A stretch of DNA of 64,000 nt, from contig NC_062254.1 of the NCBI RefSeq assembly GCF_905475465.1, positions 7,026,001 to 7,090,000 of the forward strand, in the 5' to 3' direction. Below the pieces are notes generated by a model that was not told where the DNA came from, made no database searches, and saw nothing but the letters and a program-made list of their open reading frames with translations. This DNA is from Pieris napi (Eukaryota > Arthropoda > Insecta > Lepidoptera > Pieridae). Below, in pieces: positions 1-12,865 of the stretch (positions are counted from its first letter, which is position 1; each line of letters starts with the position of its first letter). The translations under genes were made by a program, and so were the position numbers.

Positions 1-1
1 A

Positions 2-160
2 GTAGACACAGATTATAATAAAGTAGTAATAAATTACCGATGTCGATTTCCAAAAGTTGCTGTATTTCACGCGCCGATTTCTAATGGTAACAACGAATTG
101 GTCAATGTTCAGCAACCAGCGATAATTGTCGAAATCATGCAGGAAGGAAACTCAAATTAA
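2..160 (+). CDS. 3' end of an unknown gene (partial)
   Basis: A reading frame is open from the window edge (frame starting at base 2) to a TAA at 158-160 and codes for about 52 residues ending EIMQEGNSN. It reads like a terminal exon: hydrophobic and charged residues alternate (KVAVFHAPIS, QQPAIIVEIM), and AT-rich sequence with possible AATAAA-type signals follows. No family is recognised. It cannot belong to the SEA-domain gene downstream because it ends in a stop. With no start and no visible splice site, chance openness remains possible. Confidence 0.3.
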   Translation, partial: VDTDYNKVVINYRCRFPKVAVFHAPISNGNNELVNVQQPAIIVEIMQEGNSN

Positions 161-1211
161 TTTTAGATATTTCGAGACTTGAACCGTTATTACTACAATA
201 TATTAGAATATAATGACATTTATTTATACACAGCTGGAACTTAAATAAACACAATTATTTTTAAGTTATCTTAATTAACTCTTTAAAATTATAACTTTAT
301 CGACTAAAACGACAAATTTTCCAGATCTGACCACAAACGAAAGAGTTCTATATAGACAAATATGTATAAGAAAATAGGCAAAATTGCGAACGAAATCAAT
401 AGATACCAGACATGGTTTCTTTTTAAAAATTTGGTTAATTTTTTATCATGATGTAGCTTTTAAGCTTAAACTATTCTATAGACAATTCTCGACAGTATAC
501 TTCAATTAAAATAAATAAAAGTGAGTTCTAACTAAAAACTATGTTAACACAGTAAATTTATAAAGAAAATAAATAATTATTTAAAAAAATATATATATTT
601 ATAATAGATAAATTGTACATAATATCATTGAGTGGATTAAATAAGGTTTTTTTTTAAACCTCCGCCTCCATCCTGTGTGCGAAAAAAAAACTGTGTGTGT
701 ACTTATGTAAACGCGTTAGAAGTTATACTTCTTTGGCGTAACAAGATAAAAATCTTTACAAAAAAATTTATTCTACGTTTGTAGAAAAAACGACACTAAC
801 AATAGAAAAAACTAAAATGTTGTCTATAGCTAACTTCAGGGTGTCGGTTTTTTGTAGTGGTGTGCGCGCGCATCGTAGAAATTTACTCATCATTTTTCCT
901 AACGCTCTAAAAGAATAGCTCCAAATTTAGTCTAGCTGTTATTACAGCTTACAGAAAGTAGGTATTTTTATACGCATATCAAAGTAAAGTTACAAAATCG
1001 AGACAGTACCAAGACTTATGCTAGCGTTAGCATGTCCTAGAGAACAATTTTTATTTTGTTTGTTTTTTTATCTATAATATTGTTAGTACAAACTTTTCGT
1101 AACAAATACATTTAAATTACAAATAAGTCACGTCAGCGTTTGTACTCATTCGGACTCAAACTTATTTATTACAATTGTGTAGGAATAAAACGTATGTTTC
1201 CTTTATTCTAG
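161..1211. other. AT-rich spacer
   Basis: No gene is visible. The stretch is AT-rich and runs up to the splice acceptor at 1210-1211. It carries one end of a repeat family near 676-750 (listed separately). The first exon and promoter of the SEA-domain gene may lie here or to the left of the window; I could not place them. Confidence 0.5.
676..750 (+). repeat. Solo end of the GAAGTTATACTTCTT element family
   Basis: The segment has GTGTGTACTTATG, then ACGCGTT, then the near-palindrome AGAAGTTATACTTCTTTGGC. The same order of motifs, with divergence, is seen near 23487 and 24696, and inverted at 47611-48546. No matching right end was found nearby, so this looks like a truncated copy. Confidence 0.4.
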
Positions 1212-4200
1212 AGGAGAGAAGTTATATGTGACAGCTGACAAGAGGGGCGAGAAAGCTGGCTGCAAGCGGCCTCTTTGCTGGACTCTCTTAGGGCTAGTTG
1301 TTGCAGCAGTTGTAGCCCTTATAGTGTTAGCAGCAAGTAAGTATTGAATATCATACGCAAATATACAGGGTGGCCAAAAAGTCGTGGATCAAACGCAATA
1401 CCTTTTCAGAATCCCTATTAAATGCGCCAAAACTTGTAATACAGGGTCACTTTTCGGTAGAGTATTTTTTTTTCAGTGGAGTCCGAAGTAAAGAAAAAGT
1501 TATGATTTGAAAAATAAATATATCGTATAACTTAATTTTATCTTCAATAAACTATAAATAGTATGTCTAACGCAAGGACTCATCAGTACCAATCTAGTGG
1601 ATATTACGAAAAAGATACAGAATCTAGATTTTTTCGAATTTTTATAAGATAATTCTTATTAAAAAAAAATTTCTTATTAAAACGCAAAATAAATTATAAC
1701 TCTGCAGGGGTTGAGCTTAGAGACCTCCCGTAGGACAATTTTTTGCAGCTGATGATCTCATCTATACCCTATTTGCGTTTGATCCACGACTTTTTGACCA
1801 TCCTTTATACCTTATAAACATACCCTATGAATGTTAATTATAAATCGGTGTTATGATTGTTGACATTTAAAATACTACCTATTGGTACAGGACAGACCCC
1901 GTCGTCTCTTTCTAAATTAAGTTATGAAATTAATGGTACACAAACAGTATTTTAAATTTGATTAATTGTAATGTTTCAGCTGGCATTCTTTTTTCCAATT
2001 CCCCAACGCCGCTGGAGCAGTACAACGCATCAGTAAGTTCAGCGCGAGCTTTTGGAGGCATCAGTGGCTCTGACCACGACCACGCGACACACGACCATGA
2101 CCATGATCACGATCACCATCATCACGAAGAGACTACAATGCCGACCGAATCAGACGACCCTCGTGTTATATCTTCAGATGAGTCGGATATCAATATGTAT
2201 GGTACGTCCAGTCCAAACTGTAAAATATAAATTGTGCAGCATCATCTTCATTTGAATGGAATGGGACCTAACCTGCTTATAACCTTTATATATATTGACG
2301 ATATTGTTATCATTAATTTGTCAATAAAAATACATTTAACCACATTAAATTTCATTTTGTAGAGATAACGAAATTATATCCAAAGAGGACTTTGAAATTC
2401 CTTTCAAGAAAAATAAATTTTCAGTAAAGACACGACTCCATTCTTCAGCTAAAATAAAACCGAGACGCTCTATTTCACAGCAACCTTTAGACATAATATA
2501 TAACATCGCAAGACTAAATCGGTCATAAAAGTATCATAATATGCTTCTTCGCTCGTAAGCTGCATAGTCTGTATAATTAACGGTTTTCTTTGTACTCCAC
2601 AGTACCGCGAACCGTGGAAGGTGAATTAAGAATAGATAATGAAGAGTTTGTACCCGCTCTACAGGATCCAGACAGTGAAGAATATCGAGAATTCGTTTCA
2701 ATTTTCAATAATGCACTCAAACAAGCAATATTTGACAAAACAGATATGCAATCTAGTGACGATATATCGCTTGAAGTTATTCAGATAAGGTATGTCCAGA
2801 TACAAGTCTTGCCGTAGATTGTGAATCTTGTTTATGAACTTTGATTTTATCTACTATCAAAAAAGATAATCTATTAGATCGACTTAATATAGATTTATAT
2901 TTGTGTATAAATAAATGCTATATTAAATACTCCCATTCTCTTTTTTCAGAAATGGATCTGTCATCGTAACCTATCGAATTCATTGGGTCCCAAAACATAA
3001 TTCCGAAAATACAGAAGACCTTTTGACTGCAAACAGTTTAAGAACGAATTTAAACAGTTATCTAGCCAGGAGTAATAGAATGATAAGCGTATATCATGTA
3101 GCTGAGGAATCTGTTAATTCAAGACCTGTGTTAGACATGTGCAAAGTAAACAACAATGACTGCGATCACGGCTGTGAATTTGATGAAACAAGTCTTGATT
3201 TTACTTGCACATGTCCGCCCGGACAAATCATTGATATGTACTCTCCTAAAAAATGCATTAATATTTTGGACAGTACCCAAGGTAGATCAGAAAGTTCTCA
3301 GGAATCTAATACGTCTATGCAGGTTCCAGAAACCCAAAAACCAACAACAGAATCGGTAAAAATAATAGACAATAGATTCGATTGGAAAGATACAAATTCT
3401 CAGCCAACAACAACTACTACTGAATCTACTGAACCAGATCTTAACTTCTCACATATATTTGGTCAACATAGTGAACACGACGACGTGGAAACACCAAAGC
3501 CTGAACCAGAGCCAACAGCCGAACCTTCTGCAGAACCTGAACCAACAGCTGAACCTAATTTAAGTGCAGAATCGGCAGTTGAATCTCACCGTCAGCCAGA
3601 GCCAAATCCAGAACCAGAACCAACCTCAGAACCTGAACCCAGTGCTGAACCAAAACCAGAGCCTGAACCAACTTTAGAATCGGAACCAAGTGCCGAACCA
3701 AAACCAGAGCCTGAACCAACTTTAGAATCAGAACCCAGTGCCGAACCAAAACCAGAGCCTGAACCAACTTTAGAAACGGAACCCAGTTCCGATTCAAAAC
3801 CAGAGCAAGATCTAACTTCAGAATTTGAACCTGTTGCAGAGCCAAAATCAGAGCCAGAACCAACTGCTGAACCTACCGCAGAACCCCAACCAGAACCCGA
3901 ACCAACCGCAGAACCTCAGGCCACAATCGTCGCTGAAGCTCAACCGGAGCCAACTACAGAAACAAACAATAGTAAAGAACTTGAATCAAATGCAGGGATT
4001 GATATTAACTCTTCTCAAAACCAACCAACAACTGAAAATAATTATTCACTAGAACCAACAGCTGAACCAAACTCAGATCCTAGAGAAGGAGTGAACAATA
4101 AACCAGACCGCATTCATGAATTCTTCCCTAATTCCGGCTTAAAGGAAGAATCTGATATCACTACAGAGTCAAACCTTTTTCAAGTTTCTGAAACAGAATC

Positions 4201-6616
4201 AGAGTCAAGAACAAATATAAAAGGCACGGAAATTGAAAGTGAATTATCTTTCGCAGATGAAAACCACACCGCTTATTCAACTGAAGCACATCAGATGGTA
4301 ACGGATCCTACATTCATGAATGACGGTGACACTCATATTGCAACAGATAAAGATATAAGTGAGGAGTCCAACAATCAGTTCTCCGAAACTACCGAACATC
4401 ATTCAGGTTTAAACAGTGAAGAAGACCAAAAAATCGACGAAAATATTGACAAGTCACTATTAGTTAAGGCAAGCTCGTCGTCTGAAGAATCAAAGCAAAG
4501 TGAAAGTAACGATAGCTCTATGTCAGGTGAAACAACTACAAGAATTTCAATATCTGATCTTAATATTAGAAATGAACCATCATATGAACCAAAACCTGAG
4601 GTAATAGCAATATTAAACAATATGCCAGACCAAAGCATATTCAGTTCAAACGTTGAGACAACTACGACAAGCGATTGGTTAAATAATGATAATGTTGATT
4701 CATCTCTTCTTTATGCTAAAAAACCTATAGAAAACTCACAAGAAGTACTTAATAACGACAAAATAAATACAGAAGAAAGGTCTTCAAAATCTTTAGGAGA
4801 AATTGAACAAGATAGCACTACGCAATCAAACAATTTAGAAAATGATGAAATAACGTTCGATCTCATAAATAAAAATAATGAAACTGAAACCGATGATGGC
4901 ATAATAGCAGCCACTTTACAACCTATGACCACTGAAGAACCAACACTATTAATTGAAAAGGCAAATACTAAAATAGAACATATGAATGATGATATAAGTG
5001 TGATATCTTTAGAAACAATTAATCAACAATCAAAGACTACGGTTGGGCAAGAAAAGATATTCTCGACCACTGAAGACTACAAAGTTATAGATGACATTAT
5101 GAAGGTAACAGAATCAGGAATATCTCAAGTAGCAACGACTACAGAAATAATGCAAGAAGATATAAAACACGAAAACGATGAAATAACTTTTGACACTCTA
5201 AATGCACTTTATAATCGATCATCTAAGTCAATCGAAGACCAATCTATTGATCAAGAAAAAACCACAAAAATAGATAAAAACTTCAATGAAGTTACAGAAG
5301 GAACTACAGAGTCAGATTGGCTATCAGAAACAGTAACTGAAGTTAATTACGAAGATGTGATGAAAACTTCTAAAAATAAGGAAACTACAGATTTACCTGT
5401 AACTACAGTCGATGATACGGTTAGTAAAGAATTGCATAAAGATGATTTTGAACCAGATTACTTAACTAATATGGGTAGCAACAATAGTAAAATGTCTGAC
5501 CAAGACATGCCTTTATACGGTATTGTTCACGATTATGACACTGAAGATTCTAGAGTTAAGAGAGTAAATTCAAACAAAAAAACTGATTCTATAAATTCGG
5601 AATTAACAACTCCTACATCTGAAAAAGTGCAAGCAGAAACCACAACTATTCATGAATATATTTATAAAACCGCAGAAAAAGCATTAAATGATATGTCAAA
5701 CGAATTTGTCACGACTGCATCACCATTAAACCAACCTTCAATGATTGCTAATGGCAATCCCGCACCTGTGTGGGAGAACTATGAAAATGAAACTCAAAAG
5801 GGAATAATTATTAAAGAAATAGCAAATGAAACAGTTATAAATTACACGAGCAACCCAACATTAATGCCCGAATTAAGCGAAAATTCTTCACCTGTTAACA
5901 ACATTGGTGTAACAATCTATGAAGTACCTAGTCAGAACGATAACCTAACAACAAATCCACCAAAAGCAATTCACTCTTCTGCTAACGAATATGAAGATCA
6001 TGAAACTGAAATGAATCCATTCCTCCCAGAAGTAGAAAATAATAAAATTCTTGTAAAAAAGCTACAAGAAGGTCATGATCTTGAACCAACTGGATTGAAC
6101 GAAACCCAAAATGAAAACCCTGATGAGCAGCACAATTTAGCAACTTCTGACGGGAAAACAAATGCTTTTCAAGATCATTTAGATGATGCTACCGCAGAAA
6201 CAATGCATCCAGACATAATGACACCACAGTCAACAGAAAAGGATAGCTTATTTAACGAATTACTAAACCATCACCAAGACGCAACGACTTCAACATTAAA
6301 TGCGGCTACACTGAAGGATATTGATCTGGATACTACGACTAAAAGAGAGGGTAATGAAGTTTTACCAATTTCGACATTTCTTTTAGATACAGACGATTTA
6401 GATGACACTAAGACAACGCAATCGGATATTTTAGGTAACAACTCACCAACTGAATACTTAAATGTGGTTCCTATATTTGAAAAGGAATCTTTAAAGAAAA
6501 ATTACAACAGTGAAAATATTGAAGAGTTAAATTCAATTAGTGATTCACCAAAAAAAAGTGATAGAAGGACAATAGATACAACTAACGATGACTCTGTAAT
6601 AAATAATGAAGCGTAG
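1212..6616 (+). CDS. SEA + EGF mucin-like membrane protein (5' partial)
   Basis: Four exons join in frame (1212-1336, 1980-2201, 2603-2789, 2950-6616), each with GT/AG borders, giving 1,399 residues plus an unseen N-terminus. The first exon encodes a basic stretch, two cysteines (CKRPLCW) and a strong transmembrane segment (LLGLVVAAVVALIVLAA), as in a type II membrane protein. Exon 2 has a His/Asp-rich run (HDHDHDHDHHHH). Exons 3 and 4 form a SEA domain with a GSVIVTYRIHW core strand. One EGF-like module follows (CKVNNNDCDHGC, then CTCPPGQ). The remaining ~1,100 residues are acidic, rich in Thr/Ser/Glu and low in complexity, with EP-x-P repeats and no further domain. SEA domains occur in extracellular, often O-glycosylated proteins, so a surface role is inferred. 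The 3' UTR ends near AATAAA sites at about 7303-7320. Ortholog not identified. Confidence 0.75.
1366..1805. mobile_element. Mariner-like MITE in intron 1 of the SEA gene
   Basis: A 440-bp element has inverted ends: CAGGGTGGCCAAAAAGTCG on the left and the complement of AAGGATGGTCAAAAAGTCG on the right, continuing through GTGGATCAAACGCAA on both sides. TA dinucleotides flank both ends (1364-1365 and 1806-1807), as expected of Tc1/mariner. There is no transposase frame, so it is non-autonomous. A second copy lies at about 10609-10912. Confidence 0.75.
3646..3789 (+). repeat. 48-bp tandem coding repeat, three units
   Basis: Three near-identical 48-bp units encode a 16-residue repeat close to EPKPEPEPTLESEPSA inside the mucin-like region of the SEA protein. 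Looser EPxP and TAEP repeats extend from about 3500 to 3950. The frame is kept, so changes in unit number would alter the length of the stalk only. Confidence 0.8.
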
Positions 6617-7368
6617 TTAATAAATTAAACTAGTTTTAATTTTAAAGTTGTAAGGTTGTACATTGTAATATTATATTTCCTGTGATTTCTGTCGAGCAAA
6701 TGCGCAATCTGCCTATCTATTATCTGTCGTCGTTTGTTATGTAGTTACGATGGAGTATTTTTATGTCGTACATTTGAACAATTATTTTCATTAATTTGAC
6801 AAGTATTGATACTAATTATAATTTAAATCTATATTTCGTTAGACTAGTCAAATTAGGGAGTCATGATTATGTCGATTTTAGATTATTTATTGCTTCAATG
6901 TAAGACATACTTCTGCTAAACTTATAATAAAAAGTATAAAATCGTCAATTATTACTCGTCGTGTTTCCATTGTTATAAAAGGAATATAAATTAATGAGAA
7001 TAACATCATTTTAATTTGTTACCATAACTAGATATTAGTTTTATTTAAATGAAACATTACATGGGCAGTTTAAAGCAGCATTAAAAAACATTATATGAAA
7101 ATCCTTTGCCATGTACTGTGTTATGTGATAAATAATACACATTCCACATAGTACATATTATATAATATATATATGAATATTATATCAGTGATTTATTTTG
7201 GAAGTGAGGTCTGATTGTAAAATAATAATAATTATAGTAGGTCTTGTTAACTAAGGTATATTTTGTATAATATGGTTGAAACTGTAAAGAAGTATGTTGT
7301 AAATAAAGTTAATCAAAATAAAACCTTGAGTTCTTACTCTATATCCCATACTCTTGTTTAACCTCTAA
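6617..7368 (+). other. 3' UTR of the SEA gene and spacer
   Basis: AT-rich sequence follows the TAG at 6614-6616. Two AATAAA-type signals near 7303-7320 probably mark the end of the transcript. No coding potential is seen up to the MITE that begins at 7369. Confidence 0.5.
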
Positions 7369-7791
7369 GGGGGCGTCCATAAATTACGTGAGGTGTTTTT
7401 TTAAATTTTCTGTACCTCCCTCCCCCCCTGGTGAGATGTCGTGAGATTTTATTCAACCCCCTCCCCCATCCCCCAATCTCACGTGAGATTTTTCAAAATG
7501 AAGGTTTCTTACGTAAACGCGTTGGATTGTTATTGTAAAAAGAAAAAAAATTGCTTCGTGCTTTTATTCACTACTAAAAAAAAAAGTGAAATGTTGACCG
7601 TTTAGGTATGGAGTTAGCGGGAAGTTGCAGAGATAGCCTTTAGGGTCAACCGTTTTCCTATTTTTTTTTAATTAGAAAAAAAATTGCGTGATATTTGCCG
7701 AGACCCCCCCTCTCTCCAACGTAAGATTAAATGAGATTTGACTCGACCCCCTCCCCCCCTTAAACACCTCACGTAATTTATGGACGCCCCC
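7369..7791. mobile_element. PIF/Harbinger-like MITE
   Basis: The 423-bp element begins GGGGGCGTCCATAAATTACG and ends with its complement; the match continues through TGAGGTGTTT. A TAA triplet flanks both ends (7366-7368 and 7792-7794), which fits the 3-bp TWA duplications of PIF/Harbinger. The interior has no open frame. It lies between the 3' ends of the SEA gene and the zinc-finger gene. Confidence 0.7.
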
Positions 7792-7889
7792 TAATTATAT
7801 TCATCTCCAAGTTTATGGTAAAAATGTTTAGGATTTAATAGAAACAAAACTTTCAACAATGCAATATATTTTATAAATGATAACTTTAC

Positions 7890-9877
7890 TTACACTGGAA
7901 TTGGTGTTAATTCACTAATTTCATGATAGATCATTGGACTGTCATCAATCGCCATTTTTGCACAAAGACAATTCTCATTTATTGTACCAGTACCAGAAAC
8001 AATACATTTGCCTAAAACTGCTTTACAACTATTATATGGTATATCAAAGTTACTGAAATCATTTTTATCTTCAATATATACTTTTTTAACATTTTTAGCT
8101 ATTGTTATATCAGTATCTATAAATTCTTTTATTTTTATTGTACCATCACTGTTATATTTAAGTTCTGGCATATTTTCATTTCTTAAAGTCTCCTTATTTT
8201 TTGCACAATCACAGCCTTTACATGTAGTATCATCAGTTTTATTTGCACTAATATTTAAATTTGTACTATCACCAAAATTATAAGTAACTAAGTTAGGTAC
8301 ATTATCTATTCTCTCAGCAATTATTTTACTTTTCTTAAAAGATAAATCTTCAAGCAACTGGTACTTTTTAAACAATTCTGATGTTTCCTTTTCATCTTCC
8401 ATGTACATCTGCTCTAAATCATTATGTTTTTCTGAAAACCAAAAAATATATTTAAAAAAATGACATACACAGTAGCTATTAACAAAATTCACAAATCAAT
8501 ACCGTTCAATGAAGTTGGTGATGTGATCCTATTGTATCCATAAAGTAATTCATAGTCATCTGCACTAATCAAATTTTCTGTAAAAACAAGTTTGAAATGG
8601 GAAATAAATTTCAATGTAAAAACAATTATTGTAAGCCAGTTGCATAGCAAAATAAATAATTTTTGAAACACTCACTATGTGTTGCCAGATGGCGCTTCAA
8701 TGCATAATCATTTGTAAATATCTTCAAACATTCTGGTAAATTGCATTTGAGCCAAGAATTTGGTTTATGCTTTTTCAAATGTGTTTTCAAATGATGTAGT
8801 TGAATAAATCCTGTAAACAATTCAAGACAGAGTTAAAAAATTTAAAGTTAGGTTAGTGAAACAACAAGTATACTTGATAAGAAACACTGTTTTACAATTA
8901 TGAACAAAGATAAAACGTCTAAATTTACATTAAAATTTATATAATTTTTTTTGATATGCATTAATCAAACATAGCTTTCATCATCACTCCAACCAACAAA
9001 TGTAAAAATATCTAGAACCTCACAAAGACATTATACATATGAACCATGAATCATAGAGTTTACTCACCTTTCCCACAACTAGAGCAGTAATGTTGTTTCT
9101 CCGCTGAATGTGTTTGTTCATGATGTTTAAGATGATGTGCAAAGTTAAATGTTTTTTCACATCCATTGTAACTGCACTGATATCTTCTTTCCGACTTTGG
9201 TTTATGAGTTTTCTGGTGAGACAACAATGCTTGCTGGCTGTTGAACTTTGCTTCGCACTTAGAGCAAATATGTGTTTCTGAAACATTATTTGTCATTTAC
9301 TGTAATTAACTCATTAAACATGGTGTGAATGTACTTAACATCACATAAAGAATATCTTAACATTGTTCATTGTAATAATTTTCACTTGAAGCTGTAGCAT
9401 ATTTTTCACTCTTTATCAATTCTTTATGTATCTCACAGCACAATCAATACAGAAGAAAAAACCAAAGTTTTTTTAGATGTGATACAAAATGAATATAATG
9501 CATATAAATAAACATTACTAAGATTTGAGAATTCCTATGTAACAAGTACTCACCTTTATGAGCGTATTTAATATGACGTTTAAGCAAGGTTTCATCTCTA
9601 AAATTTCTATTACATTCAGAACATTGGACTATGCCAGTTCTTTTGTGTTGTTTCTGATGACGTCGCAAAGCAGAACTGAAATTTCATGTTTATTTATATT
9701 AAATAAAGTAACATAGATTGACAAACAAATAATACAAATGTAACATTTGAAAACTTACACAAAACTGAATTTTTTTAAACATTCTGTACACTCAAATTGA
9801 GGAGTGTGACTTATTTCATGCCTTCTCTTTTCACTTTCATACTTAAATGCTTTACTACAGTATCCACACGCAAACAT
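7890..9877 (-). CDS. C2H2 zinc-finger protein, seven fingers
   Basis: Six exons join in frame on the minus strand: 9759-9877, 9554-9675, 9068-9277, 8676-8810, 8503-8577 and 7890-8431 (400 residues). Every border is GT/AG, and two introns split a finger exactly where joining restores it. The fingers begin FACGYC, FECTEC, VQCSEC, HICSKC, YQCSYNGC, HYCSSC and LKCNLPEC, each followed by a spaced His pair. The fifth and seventh have C-x4-C spacing, as several TFIIIA fingers do. The last 200 residues have no finger; they contain a Cys pair-rich patch (CKGCDC) and acidic/lysine stretches. The ATG at 9877 opens directly on finger 1, so an upstream exon is possible. Role inferred: nuclear nucleic-acid binding. 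A diverged TFIIIA is one option, not shown. Confidence 0.75.
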
Positions 9878-10608
9878 AGCTTTATAGTAAATGCTATTAG
9901 AAATAGAATATAGAAAATTATATCAGAATAGTATGACAATTTCTGCGGATAAGTCTCGTCACACAGAAGCTCAATGATTGATTGAATAGAATCTACATTC
10001 TACTGCTCCTATCACTTTAAGCTTATCAAATTATCGCGTCTTATCAATTATTTTGGAGAAATTAATTAATTATAAAGTAATCATTAGCACGACGATAAAT
10101 AAAAATAAATTTTCTGAATGAAACTTAAAAATTTCATAAATCTTAAGCATTCAGCATTGAGTGCTCGTAAGCTAGATATAAAATCAAGCATTTGATGCTT
10201 TTGCCTTTTAGCAGACTAATTACTTACTGAATTACTGATCAGTGATAACTGTAAACTGATAAGTGATTACTGATAGTAATTAATAATTATTATCATATTA
10301 TGACATATCATGATGATGATGATATTAATTTATCCCTAATGGGAAAGGCAAAGGACTTTAGTCCATACAACCAAGTATATACATTTTAAATTTAAAAATC
10401 TGTACATAGAATCTAAATCGACTGACTCATAGATTGTAGATAAATAATTTACAGCATACACAATCCTGTATAATAAAATCATTTCTAATTTTACATTACG
10501 CTCTATACCCATTTTCCATTCCTCTGTTTTAATTAGATTAGAAAGAACAAGTTCAAATAGTAAATACATACAATATATTTTCTTTTTCACAGTTTTTTAA
10601 AATTTTAT

Positions 10609-10912
10609 ATCGTAGAACTTAATATTATCTTCAATATACCCAATAAACAACAATAAATAACATGTCTAACGCAAGGAGTAAGGACTCGTCAGTATCAATC
10701 TAGTGGATATTATGAAAAAGATACAGAATGTAGATTTTTTCGAATTTTAATATTAATTATTAGTAAAAAAGTCAACTTTCTTATAAAAACGCAAAATAAA
10801 TTATCACTCTGCAGGGGTTGAGCTGAAGGACCTCCCGTAGAACAATTTTTGCAGCTGATGACCCCATCTAACCCCTAGTTGCGTTTGATCCACGACTTTT
10901 GAGCCATTCTGT
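10609..10912. mobile_element. Mariner-like MITE, left end missing
   Basis: This copy matches the element at 1366-1805 through the segment with TATGTCTAACGCAAGGA to the right TIR (GCGTTTGATCCACGAC, then CCATTCTGT). The left TIR is not found, so the copy is truncated. Confidence 0.65.
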
Positions 10913-11659
10913 ATATTATAATAATGCTTGATTTCAATTTTGATGCAAAAACAAAAGCAAAAAATCATGAAGAAGATATAAAATTAACATATTGCTACGA
11001 TTGCCTTAGATTATTTGGCCCAATTAAACAACCCATAATCATCGATCATATGAAAATCAGTTTAAACCATACATGATTTCACTTGAAAGCAATACAAAAT
11101 TTTAAATATTAGCAGTTTTCATGAAAACATTCATAATAATGTAATAATATTACTTTTAACCAACTAAGATAAACATTATAGTAACCTAGACTGTATTAAA
11201 ATAATTATGGTAGATTATTGAATTTCACGTTTTAACGAAATGTATTAAAAATCAAACACTTATTTGGGCATTGAATTATTTAAAAAGTATTGTTTGGTTC
11301 TTTTTTTGTATAATATATATCATTAATTCAAACTTATTTTTACATGTGTTGAATCCGTTTTTACACATTCAAAAACTTCTAAACAGGAAGTATAAACATG
11401 GTAAATAATTTTGGTATTAAAATAAATATGTCGAGTACTATACCGTGTACAATTCTAGCCCGGAAGTGAACTACTGGCAATCTTCGTAAAATAAAATACG
11501 GTAAACATTATTTATCTCATTTTAACGCATTAGTCTTTAAAAAGGAAAGGGTAAGCACATTCCTTAGATTAATAACTTAGCGTGGTTTCTCTACTTTAGT
11601 TTTTGTTATTGTAGAACACACATAAAAGCTAAGAATTGATACCTAACTATTCGGCTCTA

Positions 11660-12111
11660 TGAGATCTATAGTGCGCACTTAGACTTTGCTCAGACTTAAC
11701 TACAACCATTCTTTACTTTTTTAAAGGATAATAAAGAAGGTATTGCATGAAATGAAACATCAATTTCTGTCTTAGCTTGAGCTTAGCTTAATCTCACCGT
11801 TAAAATGTCTATAAATATACTAAATCATAGTTTAACCTTAGTGTTTTTCGTAAGTAAAGTCTGAGCAAAGTCCAAGTGCGCACTATAGATCTCACTTAGA
11901 CTTTGCTCAGACTTAACTACAACCATTCTTTACTTTTTTAAAGGATAATAAAGAAGGTATTGCATGAAATGAAACATCAATTTCTGTCTTAGCTTGAGCT
12001 TAGCTTAATCTCACCGTTAAAATGTCTATAAATATACTAAATCATAGTTTAACCTTAGTGTTTTTCGTAAGTAAAGTCTGAGCAAAGTCCAAGTGCGCAC
12101 TATAGATCTCA
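11660..12111. mobile_element. Tandem TIR element, two 217-bp units
   Basis: A unit starting CTTAGACTTTGCTCAGACTT at 11678 recurs almost unchanged at 11895. Both outer ends carry the inverted sequence GAGATCTATAGTGCGCACTT, and a third copy of that terminus lies at the junction (about 11874-11893). The layout is TIR, body, TIR, body, TIR, so the two bodies share the middle end. There is no coding frame. Confidence 0.75.
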
Positions 12112-12486
12112 CCCTTAGGGTGACTTTGCTCTGACTTAACTATCGAGTTAAGACACAGTCGGTATTTATAGAGCAAACTGCAAATCTCTCCGAGTGTTGG
12201 CTTAGCTTAATCCCAAGTCCACGAAATCGACGACTTACCAAAAACTTTGACTATAAGCCTAACAAAATGTTACGTGAGTTATGTGTTTGTGGGGAAAGAC
12301 ACACCTAATTAATATTTATGTGCTTTTTTGCTTGGTGGTCGTACACTCATTCATCAAATTGTGATACTTGGTGCTTTTAACCATATTATATGACTCCAAT
12401 ATATCAAAATACGGGAGCCATATTTTTTTCTAACTTCATGCTAAGTCTAGTTTCTGAATCTTACCCATTATGATATTATTAAAATA

Positions 12487-12865
12487 CTAGCCGTTTCGCG
12501 CCCGCTTTGCTGGACGAATTAAAATAAATTTTATGTTTCATTATTTTATTTTTTTTTCATATTTTTATTATTCTTCTTTTTAACTTCCCGCTAAGAAAAT
12601 TGAAATATTTCGAAAATCGAGTTTTTAACAGATGTTGACGTTTCCTAGAACCGCAGGAAGCCTCTTTTGGTTTTATTAGCGGGAAAAATTTTCATAAAAG
12701 TAAAACAGAAATAAAAAAATGAAGGAACGTTGGAATTAAATAAATAGCCATAAACCATCTAGGAAAAATTTCGCATCGAATGGTGGTAGTTTCATGTCGA
12801 TACGATCAGTCGTTTAAGCGTGAAAGAGCCTCAAACGAACACCATTTTCTTTTTATATATATAGA
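12487..12865 (-). mobile_element. Non-autonomous Helitron
   Basis: Read on the minus strand, the element starts TCTATATATATAAAAAG and ends GGGCGCGAAACGGCTAG. It is preceded by A and followed by T, which is the A/T insertion site and TC...CTRR end pattern of Helitrons. There are no inverted ends and no coding frame. Confidence 0.6.

Noticed and set aside
3555..3863. Minus-strand Leu/Val-rich frame
   Set aside because: It is the antisense of the EPxP repeats of the SEA protein; codon periodicity of the repeat explains its openness.
7890..9877. Firm assignment of the zinc-finger gene as TFIIIA
   Set aside because: Only seven fingers are seen, mostly with C-x2-C spacing, and the C-terminus shows no TFIIIA landmark that I can recognise; kept as a C2H2 protein.
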